A DNA stretch of 64,000 bases from Toxonevra muliebris (lineage: Eukaryota > Arthropoda > Insecta > Diptera > Pallopteridae), in contig OY829329.1 in assembly GCA_963691655.1 (NCBI GenBank), positions 53,333,408 through 53,397,407 of the forward strand. Reading direction: 5' to 3'. The notes beneath the pieces were generated by a model. The model was not told the DNA's origin, did not search any database, and was given only the letters and a program-made list of their open reading frames with translations. A program made the position numbers and the translations under genes. Of this stretch, positions 12,658 through 25,800 are shown piece by piece. Numbering within the stretch: the first letter of the stretch is position 1; every line of letters starts with the position of its first letter.

Positions 12658-12935
12658 AAATGTGACTGCGAAAATCTTCACAGCAATCTTATTGGAGAGA
12701 TTGACTACGTTTGTGAATAAAAACAATCCTCCCAGCGAACACCAGTCTGGTTTTAGGAAAGGTTATTCAACGGTTGACAGTATATTTACACTGACATCAA
12801 TCGCCAGAAAGTATCTGCAAGAAAAAAAATATACATGTTTTTTGTTGACCTTAAAGCAGCGTTTGATACGGTGGATAGGAGTGGTCTCTTTCATAAACTG
12901 AGTAATATGGGCATATCAACAAAAATGCTTGCAAC
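12658..12935 (+). pseudogene. Non-LTR retrotransposon RT fragment, right piece
   Basis: This piece continues the domain begun at 12281. It reads NVTAKIFTAILLERLTTF, then the fingers motif SGFRKGYSTVD, then, after a -1/+2 shift near 12840, FVDLKAAFDTVDR with the catalytic-motif-A Asp (the D...AFD signature). It ends after the KLSNMGIS region, where a hAT-like element begins at 12936. The YADD box and everything after it are missing. The fragment is frameshifted and inactive. The clade (LOA, R1 or Jockey type) cannot be settled from this segment. Confidence 0.75.
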
Positions 12936-13885
12936 CAGGGCCGTAGCCAGAAATTTTTTTCGGGGGTGGTTTTCATTCGAAGAAAATATTCATAAATAGT
13001 TTTTATCACGCTGATTTTTAAATAAAATAAATTAAAACGATGATACATTTGATGGACTTATAAAAATAAAATTTTCCGATTTTTTTTAATGTTAACCTCA
13101 AAAAAATGGCCAAAAGCGACAAAAAGTTCACAGAATAATCAAATTAAATTTTTTCATATAAATATTATTCAATGTGCATTCTAATGCATTTTTTATCGTG
13201 AAGGACATAATTTCATTAACTTATTGACTTCTCACTACTGATGATGTACCCAACCTCAAAAAAATTACCAAAAATAGTTTGAGCCATTATCAATGATACG
13301 GAACCCGGATGAAGTTGGCTTATATTCCCAAAATTCGTGAAGTCACACCATTGAAAGAGATCTTTCTAGTCGTGGTGCTCTGAGCAATAATGCGTTAAAA
13401 AAATTTATTTTAGGATGGGTTTTGCTAATAAGATGGAGTTTTTGCAAAAGAATTTTTCACGTAGAACACGAATCTGAGGTCAAAAACTTCCCATCACGTA
13501 ACGTTTTAGGAAAAAATGGGGTTTAAGCAAGTCTAATTTTACAAGGATCCAATAATTTTTTCTATTTTTATTAATTTTTAAACTTTTCAAACTGATTCAG
13601 GACGAAACTTTAAATCAAAACCAGTTACTGACCTAGAAAAACTATGAATGCAGGAGTGCTCAGTATCAACTTCTCTTTTTGAATCCGTAGTCCAACCTCA
13701 TGTCGAAGAAAACAAATCGGATTTGATTACATAGTGTAACTAAGATTTCAAATTTTATTTTTGACTTTTTAGAAAAAAAAACCGATGGAAGTAAAAAATA
13801 TCGTTAAATAGATTTTATTTTGACTTTTTTTCCATCCATTGGCATTTAGTCTCAAAAATTAGACTAAAGTTTCCGCAGTTTGATA
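12936..13885 (+). mobile_element. hAT-like non-autonomous element, copy A (3'-truncated)
   Basis: It starts with CAGGGCCGTAGCCAG and is collinear, in opposite orientation, with the complete copy at 61625-62693. Shared landmarks include the AAAAATCAGCGTG/TTTTTAAAT region near 13010, AGCACCACGACTAGAAAG near 13370 (reverse complement) and the palindromic-looking AAAACCGATGGAAGTAAAAA near 13785. Similarity fades after about 13880, before the expected right terminal repeat, so the 3' end is missing. It has no transposase ORF. It sits directly against the LINE fragment. Confidence 0.7.
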
Positions 13886-14654
13886 AATGGGAAAAATTGG
13901 CAGTCCTTGGAAAAATACCAATACAGTACAGACAGCAAATTATAACAGGCAATTTTTAAGTATACATAATAAAAAAAAAATAAAAAAAATAAAAAAAATG
14001 CACAGTGTAATTAAATATTATATGCAAATACGGCAGACGGCTACAAGCCAAGCCTTGTCAATTTAAGATTTTGTTCTTCAAAATTACTATGAGTAAGCAT
14101 TTTTGTTAAAGTATTCAAGAATAAAAAAACTACCACTACTACTAATTATATGCGTAATTTAGGGAAAGAAATGGCTCCAGGACTGTCATTGGCAATTCTG
14201 AGACTGCTTTCAATAAATTTAGCATTTTCATTTACTTTATGTTTTAACTAAGGGGAAGAGGGTTGGGGCAGGGCTTCGTGGAATTTGTAGAAGATTTTCA
14301 TACACATTAATTTCCAATAACCATTCGAAGATAATACGATAGAAGGTTGAGTTGTGAGGAGTTTAATAATTATAATAATAAATTATAATCCATAGCGCGA
14401 TGTAGCTCAGTTTTGAGATAATTATTGGATTATAACTTCCGATCGTCTGCTATGAGTTGTTATGGATTAATACTCTATTGAACATTTTCTACAGTAGTTG
14501 AGCTACTGTTGATTCAAACTGTGTTTAATTCTAAGTTTTTCCCCCCTAGATCTTAGGGGGAGATGGAGAAAGAGTAGGAGGTTTTGGGGATAAGCATAAC
14601 CCCTTGCCATTGGATTTTACATCGTTGTTGATGAAAATAAATATTTGTAAAGTC
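13886..14654. other. AT-rich non-coding stretch between element copies
   Basis: No gene is supported. A GGAGGTTTTGGGG string with nearby AACCCC near 14580-14605 resembles the right terminus of the hAT-like family (compare 61640-61670) and may be a displaced remnant of it. Confidence 0.35.
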
Positions 14655-15703
14655 GAAAAAATGAACTGAAGCACATCTTTTACTCACTGAAGCTTATCCT
14701 GACTGTGCTATAGACGTTAGAATGTGTCAGGTGTGGTATGCCCGTTTGAAAAGTGGTGATTTTGATGTTGAAGACAGGGAACGTTCAGGCGGCCCGAAAA
14801 AGTTCGAAGATGAAGAATTGAAGGCATTACTCGAAGAAGACTCATGTCAAACGCAACAAGAACTTGCAGAATCTTCAGGAGTTGATCAATCAACCATTTC
14901 TAAACGATTAAAAGCATTGGGAATAATTCAAAAACAAGGAAATTGGGTGCCGTACGAATTGAAGCCGAGAGACGTCGAACGACGATTTTTCACATGTGAA
15001 CTGCTGATTGAACGACAGAAAAGAAAGGGTTTTCTGCATCGTATTGTGACTGGCGATGAAAAGTGGATACGTTACGATAACCCAAAGCGTAAAAAATCAT
15101 GGGGACCGCCCGGACATGCATCAACATCAACGGCAAAGCCGAACATCCATGGATCCAAGCTCATGCTGTGTATTTGGTGGGATATGAAAGGTGCCGTGTA
15201 TTATGAGCTGTTGAAACCGAATGAAGCGATCACTGGCGACCGCTACCGACTACAATTGATGCGATTTAGCCGAGCATTAAAGGATAAGAGGAGAGGCCAG
15301 AATATGAGAATAGACACGACGAAGTTATTCCTCAGCACGACAATGCTCGGCCGCATGCTGCTAGGCAAGTAAAAACAAACTTGGAAACGCTGAAATGGGA
15401 AGTGCTACCCCACCCGCCGTATTCTCCAGACATTGCTCCTTCTGATTACCACTTGTTCCGATCGATGACACATTGCCTGGCTGAACAGCACTTCCGTTCT
15501 TTCGAAGAACTCCAAAAATTCGATTCGGTCGATTCGTGGATAGCCTCAAAAGATGAGAAGTTCTTTCGACGCGGAATCCGTATGCTATCAGAAAGATGGG
15601 AAAAGGTTGTGGCAATACTTTAAAGAATAAATTTATAATCACTTTTTCACAATAAATGTCCAAATTACGAAAAAAATACGAGTTTATACATTCATACTCC
15701 CAA
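14655..15703 (+). mobile_element. mariner element, copy 1 (5'-truncated)
   Basis: It is collinear with the mariner at 52078-53304, starting inside the transposase gene. The first ~240 bp, including the left TIR and start codon, are absent. The 3' end is retained, including a stretch missing from copy 2, and finishes with the right TIR (ACGAGTTTATACATTCATAC then TCCCAA, ending 15703). The right flank is AAAAA rather than the expected TA, so the junction has been altered. Confidence 0.85.
14668..15623 (+). pseudogene. mariner transposase pseudogene, copy 1 (mauritiana-type, D34D)
   Basis: It encodes a helix-turn-helix N-terminal region without its first ~25 residues (an ATG at 14722 opens the frame; MCQVWYARLKSGDFDVEDRE), then the WVPYEL linker. 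The first catalytic Asp is in VTGDEKW (about 15047-15067). A 5-bp insertion near 15290 (AAGAGGAGAGG against AAGAGG in copy 2) shifts the frame, so the HDNARPH motif (about 15338) is read out of frame. The original frame resumes with SPDIAPSDYHLF (third Asp, about 15445). The C-terminus is altered by a small deletion relative to copy 2 near 15610. The transposase normally cuts and pastes the element at TA sites; this copy cannot. Confidence 0.85.
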
Positions 15704-16632
15704 AAAAAGTAGGCCAATATCCAGTTTGATATTCAGAGAGTACTAACATTTTAACAATGACTCTCCGCCACTGTTGCTGATGGAACACAGTTTACAACTA
15801 AACTTTTAGTACACTATAAATATAATATCGTCTATCACAGAAGTGTATCAAAACTATTAAACAACAAATTGTAGCATAAAAAACTATCTCACATAACCAG
15901 TAGTTATTATTTGGTATGCAGATATATAAATAAAATGTATAAATGAATGAATGACAAATTTGCAAATTGACATTTAAAACTGGCAATTCTGGTTTTACTT
16001 TTTTTTACACTCTTCGTTTTTCTTTTTTTTTCCAACTACACAAATATCGTATTAATGCATTTTTAACATTTTTGCATTTTACTTTTTTTTTTTGTATTGC
16101 ATGATACACGGTACTACGTAATTGTAATAAATATACCATTTTACTTATGTCATTTAATTTAATTACTTTTCACCTAAAAATTAAACAAAAGGTAAAACAA
16201 AAGAGAAAAATAAATGACAAAAACAAAAGTCATGTGACTAACCAACTATTTATAAAACCATAAAAATGAAAATAACTGAAAAAAAAAAACCAAAAATGTT
16301 TTGTTTAATTTTAATTGCTTTCATTTTCTTTTCGTATGTTTTTAGTACATAAAAAATCGGTAAGGCGAAATAAAGAGGGAGACAGAGAAACAACCAAGGT
16401 GGAAAACAAAAAAATCAGTGAGTCAATAAAAAAAAAAAAATTCATCATCAATTGCTGTAGCAACAATACTGCAATAATTACAACACCACAGCAGCAGCAA
16501 TAACTATTTTTATAATACGTCATCAGAAAAAAGCAGAATTTTAATAAAAGTGAAATTTTTGCATGGAAATATAAAAATTTCTGAAGTCGAAACACACAAA
16601 AAACATCGTAAAATTATTAAAAACCGGAAGCG
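15704..16632. other. AT-rich upstream region of Proc
   Basis: No ORF of note. It holds poly-T and poly-A tracts (near 16020, 16085, 16430) and CAG triplets near 16490. It may contain Proc regulatory DNA, but no specific binding site could be supported. Confidence 0.4.
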
Positions 16633-16640
16633 TATATAAG
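16633..16640 (+). promoter_or_regulatory. Candidate proximal TATA box of Proc
   Basis: TATATAAG lies 64 bp upstream of the Proc ATG. A start about 30 bp downstream would give a 5' UTR of roughly 30-35 nt. An ACGTAAGT word near 16664 resembles a splice donor, so part of this interval could instead belong to an upstream exon. Confidence 0.4.
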
Positions 16641-16696
16641 CGCAACACACACACACATACACATACGTAAGTGCGAACGAACAAACGAGCCCCATA

Positions 16697-16858
16697 ATGG
16701 TAACACTGGCTAAAACATCAATGTGCATTGGTATGTGGTGGTGGCTGCTGCCATTGCTGTTAGTGACGTTGCAGCAGCCATCGTCATGTGAATGTCGTTA
16801 TCTGCCGACAAGGTCACATGGCGACGATTTGGATAAATTACGTGAATTAATGTTGCAG
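16697..16858 (+). CDS. Proc: Proc coding exon 1 (signal peptide and proctolin)
   Basis: It has 54 codons ending TTG CAG, with donor GTGAGT at 16859-16864 (perfect CAG|GTGAGT). Unspliced, the frame would run only 15 more codons into a stop at 16904-16906. That supports splicing, since the precursor's conserved amphipathic stretch would otherwise be cut after LMLQ. An earlier Met is absent. Met9 or Met13 could also start a shorter signal peptide, but Met1 has the best context. Confidence 0.93.
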
Positions 16859-19800
16859 GTGAGTGAGTGTACGAATAAAAACAAAATGCATAAAAAAATA
16901 ACCTAGTAGGCAACACTGATACATTTTTCTTCAAGAGGGTTTTTTATTTTAAAAGCAATGATCAAAATGGCATAAAGTCATATTCATCGATAAGTGGAGG
17001 GGCGGCTTATCCCAAATGCTGTTGCACAAGGAACAGAGCAAACATATTTACAAACATAATATGGGTATTCACGAGTTGATGCAACATGCCATGTGCTGAT
17101 TGCGGATGTTTGACACCTTTCTACCTTTAAATTCATTATTTTTCAATGAGATGGTAATATTTTGACAGTTAAACTATTTCGCATCTCCAATATTTGCATT
17201 GAACGCTCACATCTTCGTGCTTTAAGTCGCACTTTCGTAATTTCGCACTTTTGCATCAACGCGTGAATACCCATAATGTGTGAGCGTAATATTCGTTAAA
17301 TATGCGAATGCGGATATCATCACATCTCATTACATCACTAGTTCAAAGTAATCTAACTATTCACTCTACGACGAATTTACTTTTGAAATAGACCCTCCAC
17401 TAGTGCCAGAGTGCCAAACTCATTAGGTCAATTAATAATAATATCATCAAGTAAAATTTCGCATCAAAAAAGCCTTCAAGAGCAACTTGAGCATTTCAGT
17501 GGTGCAAATGGAAATGGTGAGCACGCGGCCAGGCTCTGAATCAAAATACTAGAGACTGAAGTACCTCCAACCACGCATTTCTCCATGTTTAGCTGACCCA
17601 AAGCCTCACTTTTTGAATAGTTAGATCTTTCTTAAATGGTCTCAATGAGAGCTTAAAGTAACCCCACGTAATATTAAAAATATAAAAAAATGGAACAGCT
17701 CAAGTAATAATGAAGATGTATCTAAGGTAATTAAGTGTTACTTGGGCTTTGTAAATAACCCGATGTTAGCCTATATATACTACAAAACATTCACATTCTC
17801 ACAGATGCAGAGACCAGTTGTCTAAACACAATTAGTTCAGGGCTTCGCTTTTATTTATTTCTTAAATGATTTCGATGAAGTTTAAAATATTTGATAACAT
17901 ACCAAAAATGCTAACATCTCAAAAAATAATAAGATTTTGGCAACAAAATGTGCGCTTAAAAGCTATTTGAGCTCTTCAGTAGTGTAAATAGCAATTGGAG
18001 TAGATAATCCGGGCCTGCAGCACTCCAGATACTCACTGCCGCAGCTGCTAGTGCAGGGTTTCGCTCTATGCCTAGCTAGATCTTTCTTTACCTCATGAAC
18101 TTACTCCAAAATTTAAGTTCATGGTATTTATCACTGAATGGTAGATGAAAACACGGTCAGGTTTTAAATTTAAATTTTCACTATATCTACTGATATAGCT
18201 ACAAAGTCTTGAACGAGAAGAAACTTCCAAGCTTCAAACTTGTGTGGATCCTTTACTTTTCCTAAATGAACTCGATAAGATCTCAAAGATCAAGCTAAGC
18301 AAATTTGGTACTACACGTAAGCCTTACAAAGTAGACATTGGCAAAAAAAAAAAAAAAAAAAACAGGGCCTCAAAAAATAATAATGAGATAATTACTATTC
18401 CAGATGCAGATGAATTCCTGGGAGGGGCAGAGGAATTTGCTCACTCTGTGCTTATCCAGCTAGAGCCAGGCTTGATTCTTTTTGGACACATTTTCCTCTA
18501 ATGATTTCAAAGCGTTGAGTATGGAGGTTTGCTGTCATGGCTAGACCTCATGAAAAGATTTTCTGAAAATCTCATCTTCTTAGTAGAAATCTATGCCTTG
18601 GAAGAAATTTCCTCTCTAAATTACATGTTTTTATGTGTATGTGAGCGAAATTCAAAATTGTGTAAGAAAACAGAAATAATGTTATGTAATACAGTATGTG
18701 TGCTCCTCTCGCGGCTGGAAAGTGTTACTATAAACTATAGATCATATGAGATGGCACTGAGAGAGCCGATGTGTGACGTCTCTGCTTGTATTGTATGTGG
18801 CCGATCACCATACGTTGACATGTAAAAAGCCCGATTGCAACATCGGCCTTCTCACTGGCTGTTCATGTTCTCTATGCTACATACAACTGCAGGCCAGAAA
18901 AAATGGACTTTTCATTATTTAAGTATTTTGTATTTGAATCTACACTTATGTTAGTAGGCGTCCCATTTGAATGCTTGTACATATTTGGATCTCTATGGAT
19001 TCTGTGTCTGTATGTATATAGTTTGTATGTGGCGTTCAGTTGGTTTACCGGGTTACACATCAAATCTCCAGCGTATCTGTATACGTCACCCATATTCTTG
19101 GTTTTATGGTGTTGCAATAGGCGCTGATAAGGGAGTCAGTCAGTAAGAATGAAAAGTAGGCAGTGAACTAGAAAGGCCGTCACACCCACTTGGGTAGAAC
19201 AATGCCTTGTGAGAAATTTTCTAATTAAATTCATATTTTAATGACGACCTCGATAGTCTAGTGGGTTCACTAGACTTTCATCCGGGAGGTTCGGGTTCGA
19301 TTCACGTCTTCGTCTGGTGGTTATTTCTTATAATGTTCTTATATTCACCATCAGTATAAAGTGGATGGGAATTGTAAAAAATTGTACAAGTACACACCTT
19401 GGTTGGTAATGGCAAAAGCCACCAAGCCAATAAAACATTGCCACATCGTTCAGGCCTAAGTGTGTTTCTCAAGAGCCAACCTAACCTAACCTAACCTAAC
19501 AACCTAACCTAACCTAACCTGAATTTGTCAGTCAGTAGGAGTCAGTTGGCCTAGCAACTAGCGCCTAACCTAACCTTACCTACATATTTCTATGGTTTGG
19601 TCTGGGTATAAGTGAATTTGTCAGTCAGTAGGAGTCAGTTGGCCTAGCAATTAGCGCCTATGAAGAGGTTGCGAAAGTGGTGGAGCAGCGGTTAGGAGTT
19701 TTCCTTTCTTCAAAAACATTTTTAATAAAGGAGCAACGATTGTAGTGACTAGGGTATTCATCGGGAAGAGGGACAAGGCGTTGTTATCACAAAATTCCCT

Positions 19801-22800
19801 CCTTGGATCTGCTATGGTATAACAGTGGAAAAACGTAACTATAATTTTTGTTCATTCTTATTAAAATCGAACAATAGTACATTCCAAAAAATATTTAACT
19901 ATTCCCCTTTTAAAAACTCAAGCTATTCCCACATTTTCATTTAGGGCTTATGTCTATTGGTATTTAGTATAAATTCTCCCTCCTTTCTTATTACAGCCAT
20001 TACATTTTTGAATATATTTTTTATTATTTGTTTATTATTGTTACTTTAACAACATAATAAAAATAAGGAAAATATATAAAAATTTCGCCTATAAAAATGA
20101 AATAATAAAATACTAAAAATTAAACTGAAATCGTAACATAAAATCACAATAATCGCAGAGTACAGTTAAATAAAAAATTATTGAAAAATAAGCGCATGTG
20201 CGCATATTAAATGTTTAAATGTTCAATTATGTCAGGATATATCTCAAGATATCTCTCAATCTGAAGAGGCGAGGCTCGCAACGCATCGCGCACTTTTGAC
20301 TTCACCTAAAGTACAAAAAACAAAAAATAATAAATAAATTTAAATAAGTAAAACAAAAATCGAAAAAAACGAAAGAAATGCATTGAAAAATCATAAAACT
20401 AAAATGACAAGCAAAGGAAATTGAGATCTGAGCGCTGATAGTGAATGAGTGAGTGAGCTTCTTCTTACATCACAATCACAATCGATTTAAAGAAACCAAA
20501 ATTTCGTGAACATCAGCGACTGACAACAAAAAACCAATAAACAAAAATAAAATAAAAACAAAAAAAAACCAAGAAAATTGGTTAAAAATGCGTGCAAAAT
20601 TTTGTTAATTGGTTATTTCTACGTTTTGTTTACTGTTGTTGCGGTCGATGTCGCTGGTTCTGTTGATGTTGCTGCCACAATTGTCAGTAGTTACCGCATA
20701 TGAATTTGTTGCTTTCAGCTTATTCCTTCTGCAATTTTGTTGATGCCACTTGATATGTATGTATTGCTGTTGTATAATTTTCCATAATGATGGACTTAAA
20801 TTGCACTTAATTCATGCTTTGGATTTTCGAAACGACGATGGTGATGATGTTGACGATGATCATGACGACTTCCAAGATTCCTCGCGCACGTTTGCATCTA
20901 GATGCATACGCTATGCGAGTCTCATTTTCGTGTATGTTTAAAAATCGTACGTAGAATTTCCTGTTCTTTTCGTAATCATAAACAAAAATGCAGTTTAACT
21001 GCGTATAATTTTATTTTGGAGTTTTTATTGCAGATGAATTTTTTAAAAAGCTTTTAAGACTTTCAAAAGTCCCAAAAACAAAGAAGTTGCTATTTTTCAA
21101 AGTACTATAATTATTTTAAACCATAATGAGCGACACATGAAATTGTTTTTAATTTTTTTGTTTTCAACATCTGGTCTGTCTAAATAAATTCAGATATGGT
21201 GATGAAATGTGATGAATATGCAAATAATTGATTAATAGATGCATTCGTTTCATCATGTTCGCTTCACTTCAAATAGTTGTGATTAGAGAAGTTTATTTTG
21301 TTGTTGTACATAAAGAAGAATCTAATACCATATATGTATTTTAAATAGATGGGAAAACGGTCTCATGGTCCTCTACAACATTTATGAAAACTATAAAAAT
21401 CGTCGTCTTGTAAGTAACTCGTGAAGCTCAGCAGCAGAATGTAGAAAGCAACAGTTGAAGTGAGTAAAGGTTTCTCTATCTTCCAAGTTTCCTCAGTTGC
21501 TTAAATTTGTTTAAAATAAGCTTTTCAGTTCACCATCTTGATGCCGTATAAAACTGCAGACCCAACCCTTGCGTTCGTATACAAATATAACTCTTTAGAA
21601 AACTTTAGAAAAGCCCCTTCGTTTTGAGAATATAGGCTACAAAATTTAAACATTTTTGCATCAAGAAGATGCCAAATTTGCAAAAACAGAAACAAAAATC
21701 ATTAAATTTTTAGCATTATTTTGTATGTGGGAAGTTATACACTCAAAGAAAATAGAAACACAATGGCATGCAAAATAAGTTAATATGATAATTACTACTT
21801 ATATACATAAATAATATTGCTGTTATTTTTACTAGAGTTATTGTTAATTTTTGGCTTTTGCAATAAATGAATTGCATTAGTTGGTGATGATGATGGTGTT
21901 GCTATTCATGACGACGGATGATGATGATCATCATCATACGGTGCTTGACGGTACTGATGTGATAACAACAAATTAACTTAAAGCAAATGAATTGTTAGTG
22001 GTTAAAAAATGTGAGGCAATACACACACACACAAGTAAATGTAAAAAATATAAAAACAAGATGAGACACTCACACATAAACACTGAGTAAATAATAATAA
22101 TAGGTTTATATTACACCTTTTACTATTACACTATGCCATTTTTCTTCCTATACATAGAAATATTTTTATTTTATTTTTTTCATGCCCTCAGCTAAATTTT
22201 TTTTGTGTGTGTGTTTCTCCTTTTCTCTAGTGATTGCATGCATCTAAGGTAGCCAGGTTTTTAAACTGAGAAATCAGTACATTGAACTTGATTCATTCAG
22301 CATTTATTGGCTCGAAAAATTTTGTTAAAATACCGGCCAAATTTGGATATAGCTGTGTTATTTTAACCGTAGAATACTAAGGTTCTTTCGTGAGGTGCAA
22401 CGAATTCAATTTTTGAAATGAAAAATATGAATTGAATTTATTTTATTTTTTTATTCTACAAACATATGTAATAAGTTTAAGCCTTTTTTTTTTTTAAATG
22501 AAGGTTTTAAAGAGTTGAGTTTGTTTTTTAACAAAGGCGAACATTAATATTAAAGAGCAATAAATTTACTTTAGTATTTTAGGCTTATATTGTAGTTATC
22601 TTACTACGCCAGTTTTAAAACAAAATTATTACGAGCACTTTTCGCTATTTAATGTTTCAATTACTATTGCCTTGGCCCTTTTCCGCTTTTCTTACGAAAG
22701 TACTGATTAGACGCAGTTCCACTTCGCCTTCAAAGTCTCCATTTCTTTCTTTCTCTTTTCTTAAAAATTAACAACAAATAAAAAGACTTTTCAGGAATAA

Positions 22801-25800
22801 TTGCAAAAATTTGAAAACATTTTTCTAAATTTGGGTATGTGCTGAGTATTACGTAAAAACTCATTCTCACTCTCAATTCGTCAACATTCATGCTTATATT
22901 TTTGTATTTGAAAGTTCTTAAAGTAAATACATTATTTTCAAAACTCAATACAAAAACAAATAAAAAATCAGTGAATTCGCTTTAAAATTGTAGATTTGAT
23001 TTCAGAACTTTTTGAAAAATCAATTTTTTTTTTTAACCAAATCTAGTCAAATTAGTAGCTGCACTAAAAAAAAACAGGACCTTTGGCCACCTTAATTGCA
23101 TCTTCTGCGCGCTTATCTCGTAAATTGTGCTAAAAACCCATTTTGACAGTTTAATTAGAGGAAGATTTTAAAATCTGTTTATATTATTTCTTTTTCTCTG
23201 TCGCTATTTTTAGCAAGGTATTTTGGTCTTCTTTCTTTTTCGGTCACTATTATTTTCATTTATTCATTCAACACATTGCAACACAAGTCTTTGTGAGCTG
23301 TGCGCTAAAAAAAAAAAACCTTTCACTTGTTATCACGTTGGCATCATAAATTAATTTCCTCGTTTAAAATGTTAAAGTGTCAGCTTTGCTGTTTGTAGTT
23401 TGCAGCTTTTCTGGTAGTCGTCCATTGGCGAGTGACATATTTCATAGTTAAGTATTAAATAAATGGAAGAGTTAAAAATACCGGAGAATCAGAAGGAAGT
23501 AGCCTCTAAAAATAATTTGTCTGGATAATTTTTAATTTATTTTTATCCAGGTTCTGATTCAAAAAGAACTTGAAAATTTGTACCTTTTTTGAATACAAAT
23601 TTTATATTGGAGCGCATGAGAAACTAGTTAGGTTTGAATCAGCGTGCAGGCAAATTTTCGTTAAAAAAAAAAAACACTTTTTTGAGGTGTAAAAGCAAAG
23701 AAGCGATGTACAGCTGAGCACGATACAACATATGTACACACTTAGTATGAACAAATGAGAGCGAAACCTCGAACTAGAAATTGAATATGCTCACAGTACA
23801 ACTTGTATCCAACCACATGTTGCGTCGCACATGTTGTATGGAATGCTAAAATGCTTTTTACAAGTGCTTATATTTGTAGTTCTTTTATTTTAATTTCAAA
23901 ATTGAATTTGGCCGTGATAGTCCCTGTTAAAGAGTTGACAACGAAACGAAATAACAAAAATCCAATGCCAATAAATGTTGTGTTTGTTGTGTGAAGTTTC
24001 TTCTAATACAGACTTTTTCAGCGCTGCCATTTAAAACAACAAATCATACCTTTTTCACTCATACTCTCCAAAATTTCACTTTTACCGTGACAAATTTGTT
24101 TTTTTTTTTATCTCAATATCAAACTTTGGAGGATTAAGGCTCAGTGATCACGTTGATGATTTATGGTTATCAATCTGTTTTCTATATTAAGGGATTTTCG
24201 AATTTAAAAAGCGTGGAAATCAAATCTTATTTAGATAAAAATACTTTATATTCTACTTCGGAAATTCATGTGGTTCTTTTCATTCAATGACTCTTAGTAA
24301 AGGAGGACCACACAGAAGGCCTCGGTGAGAAGGAAAGAGAATTTTTGGCTACAATAACCAAATTTAAGCTGCATTAATTATCAATTTCGCTCTGCACTAA
24401 CCGAATTTCGGATAAGTGAACTAATTTCAAAGCAATGTCAACCAAATATCAACATATTTTTCGAACACAGTAATCGAATTTCGGACATTAGTGTATGTAT
24501 TAGTGTTTCGCTTGTGTAAATAAAATTCGAAATTTTGACAACCGCGTATGAATGAAATTTTCCGCTACAGTAACTCAGTGTCTCAGTGAATAGAATTATC
24601 TAGAATAGCGCAAGAGCTGTTCACTCACACTTATAGTATGTTCACATGGCGGCTGAAAATTTGATTTTGGTGCCCAAAATCGATTTTGGCTGAAAATTCC
24701 TTGAAAATTGAATATTTGTCACAAAACAATTCTGTGGTCACAAGGCATAACCAGAGTTGCCACGACCTAAAAAATTTTGTAATCAAATTCTTCTAAAAAT
24801 GTTAACAATTTGAAAAAAAAAAGTTAGCAAATATATATAGTACTAAAAAGACCAGGAATGCTTATATAGGGATGATTTAAAGAAAAAAACATTTACCAGT
24901 GGTTCAATTCCATGCAAAATAAATTTCAGATAAATATTTTTTTCTAACTTTCTTGGCACCACATGGAAGCCTAATGTAATTACAACAACAAACGATTCCA
25001 TTATTTACTTATGTAGTGTTAATGTCTTGGTTCCAATGCAAAAATTCTGTATTTGCATTATTCTGGGAAATATGTACCTAGTAGGTCATTCTAATGTTCT
25101 AGGACCATTCATAATTTTTATCGATACATATTTTCTCCATAAACAGTATAATAGTTTTCTCAACGGTGTTTTTTTATCTGTCATTTATGGAAAAAAGGGG
25201 GTTTAAAATTCCATTTTCAAGAGGAAGGGTAAGAGTTGAAGGAAAAGTATATTTTGTTTATCTCTTTGTGATTAACAACTTTGCATCAGACATAAAATTC
25301 GTACCTGCTGGAATAAACAAATTCCGACTTCAGGTCATTGTGGGAGAACTAGATATGATGGAGAAAAACTGTGTACGCAGTTGTGATAAGCTATAAAACC
25401 TCTCAAAAATTAGTGCTTCCCATTCTTATCGAATGAAAAAAACGAAATAAAGGGAGTAATAAAAAAATTATGCCAATATATCAAAATTTTCTTGCATACT
25501 TTAGTTCAAATTAAATAAAAAATATAATCAAAATGAGAAAAAGTGCACGTGTGCACAATCGTAAAAAAAGTAAGCAAATTTGCTTACAAATAAGCAAAAC
25601 GGCAACCCTGGGCATAACAGCACAACTCGAGTTTTGTCGAATTCGAGTTATTATCATAATTGAAATTTTCATATCCAATTTCAGATTGTGTCAAAATTAT
25701 ATGAATATAGGTTCAGTGTTTTACGAGGTATTGAAAGAAAAATAGCACAACTCAAATTGATTACTATTAGCATTTGAATTTTTGAAGTGCTCTCCTGTAA

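Noticed and set aside
12587..12901. 104-codon ORF read as one protein
   Set aside because: Its first ~25 codons belong to the MITE and its end is out of frame. Only the central part is LINE RT, so it is annotated in pieces.
19479..19520. Interstitial telomere
   Set aside because: The CCTAA run is short and sits exactly at the 3' end of a tRNA-headed SINE, so a SINE tail is the better explanation.
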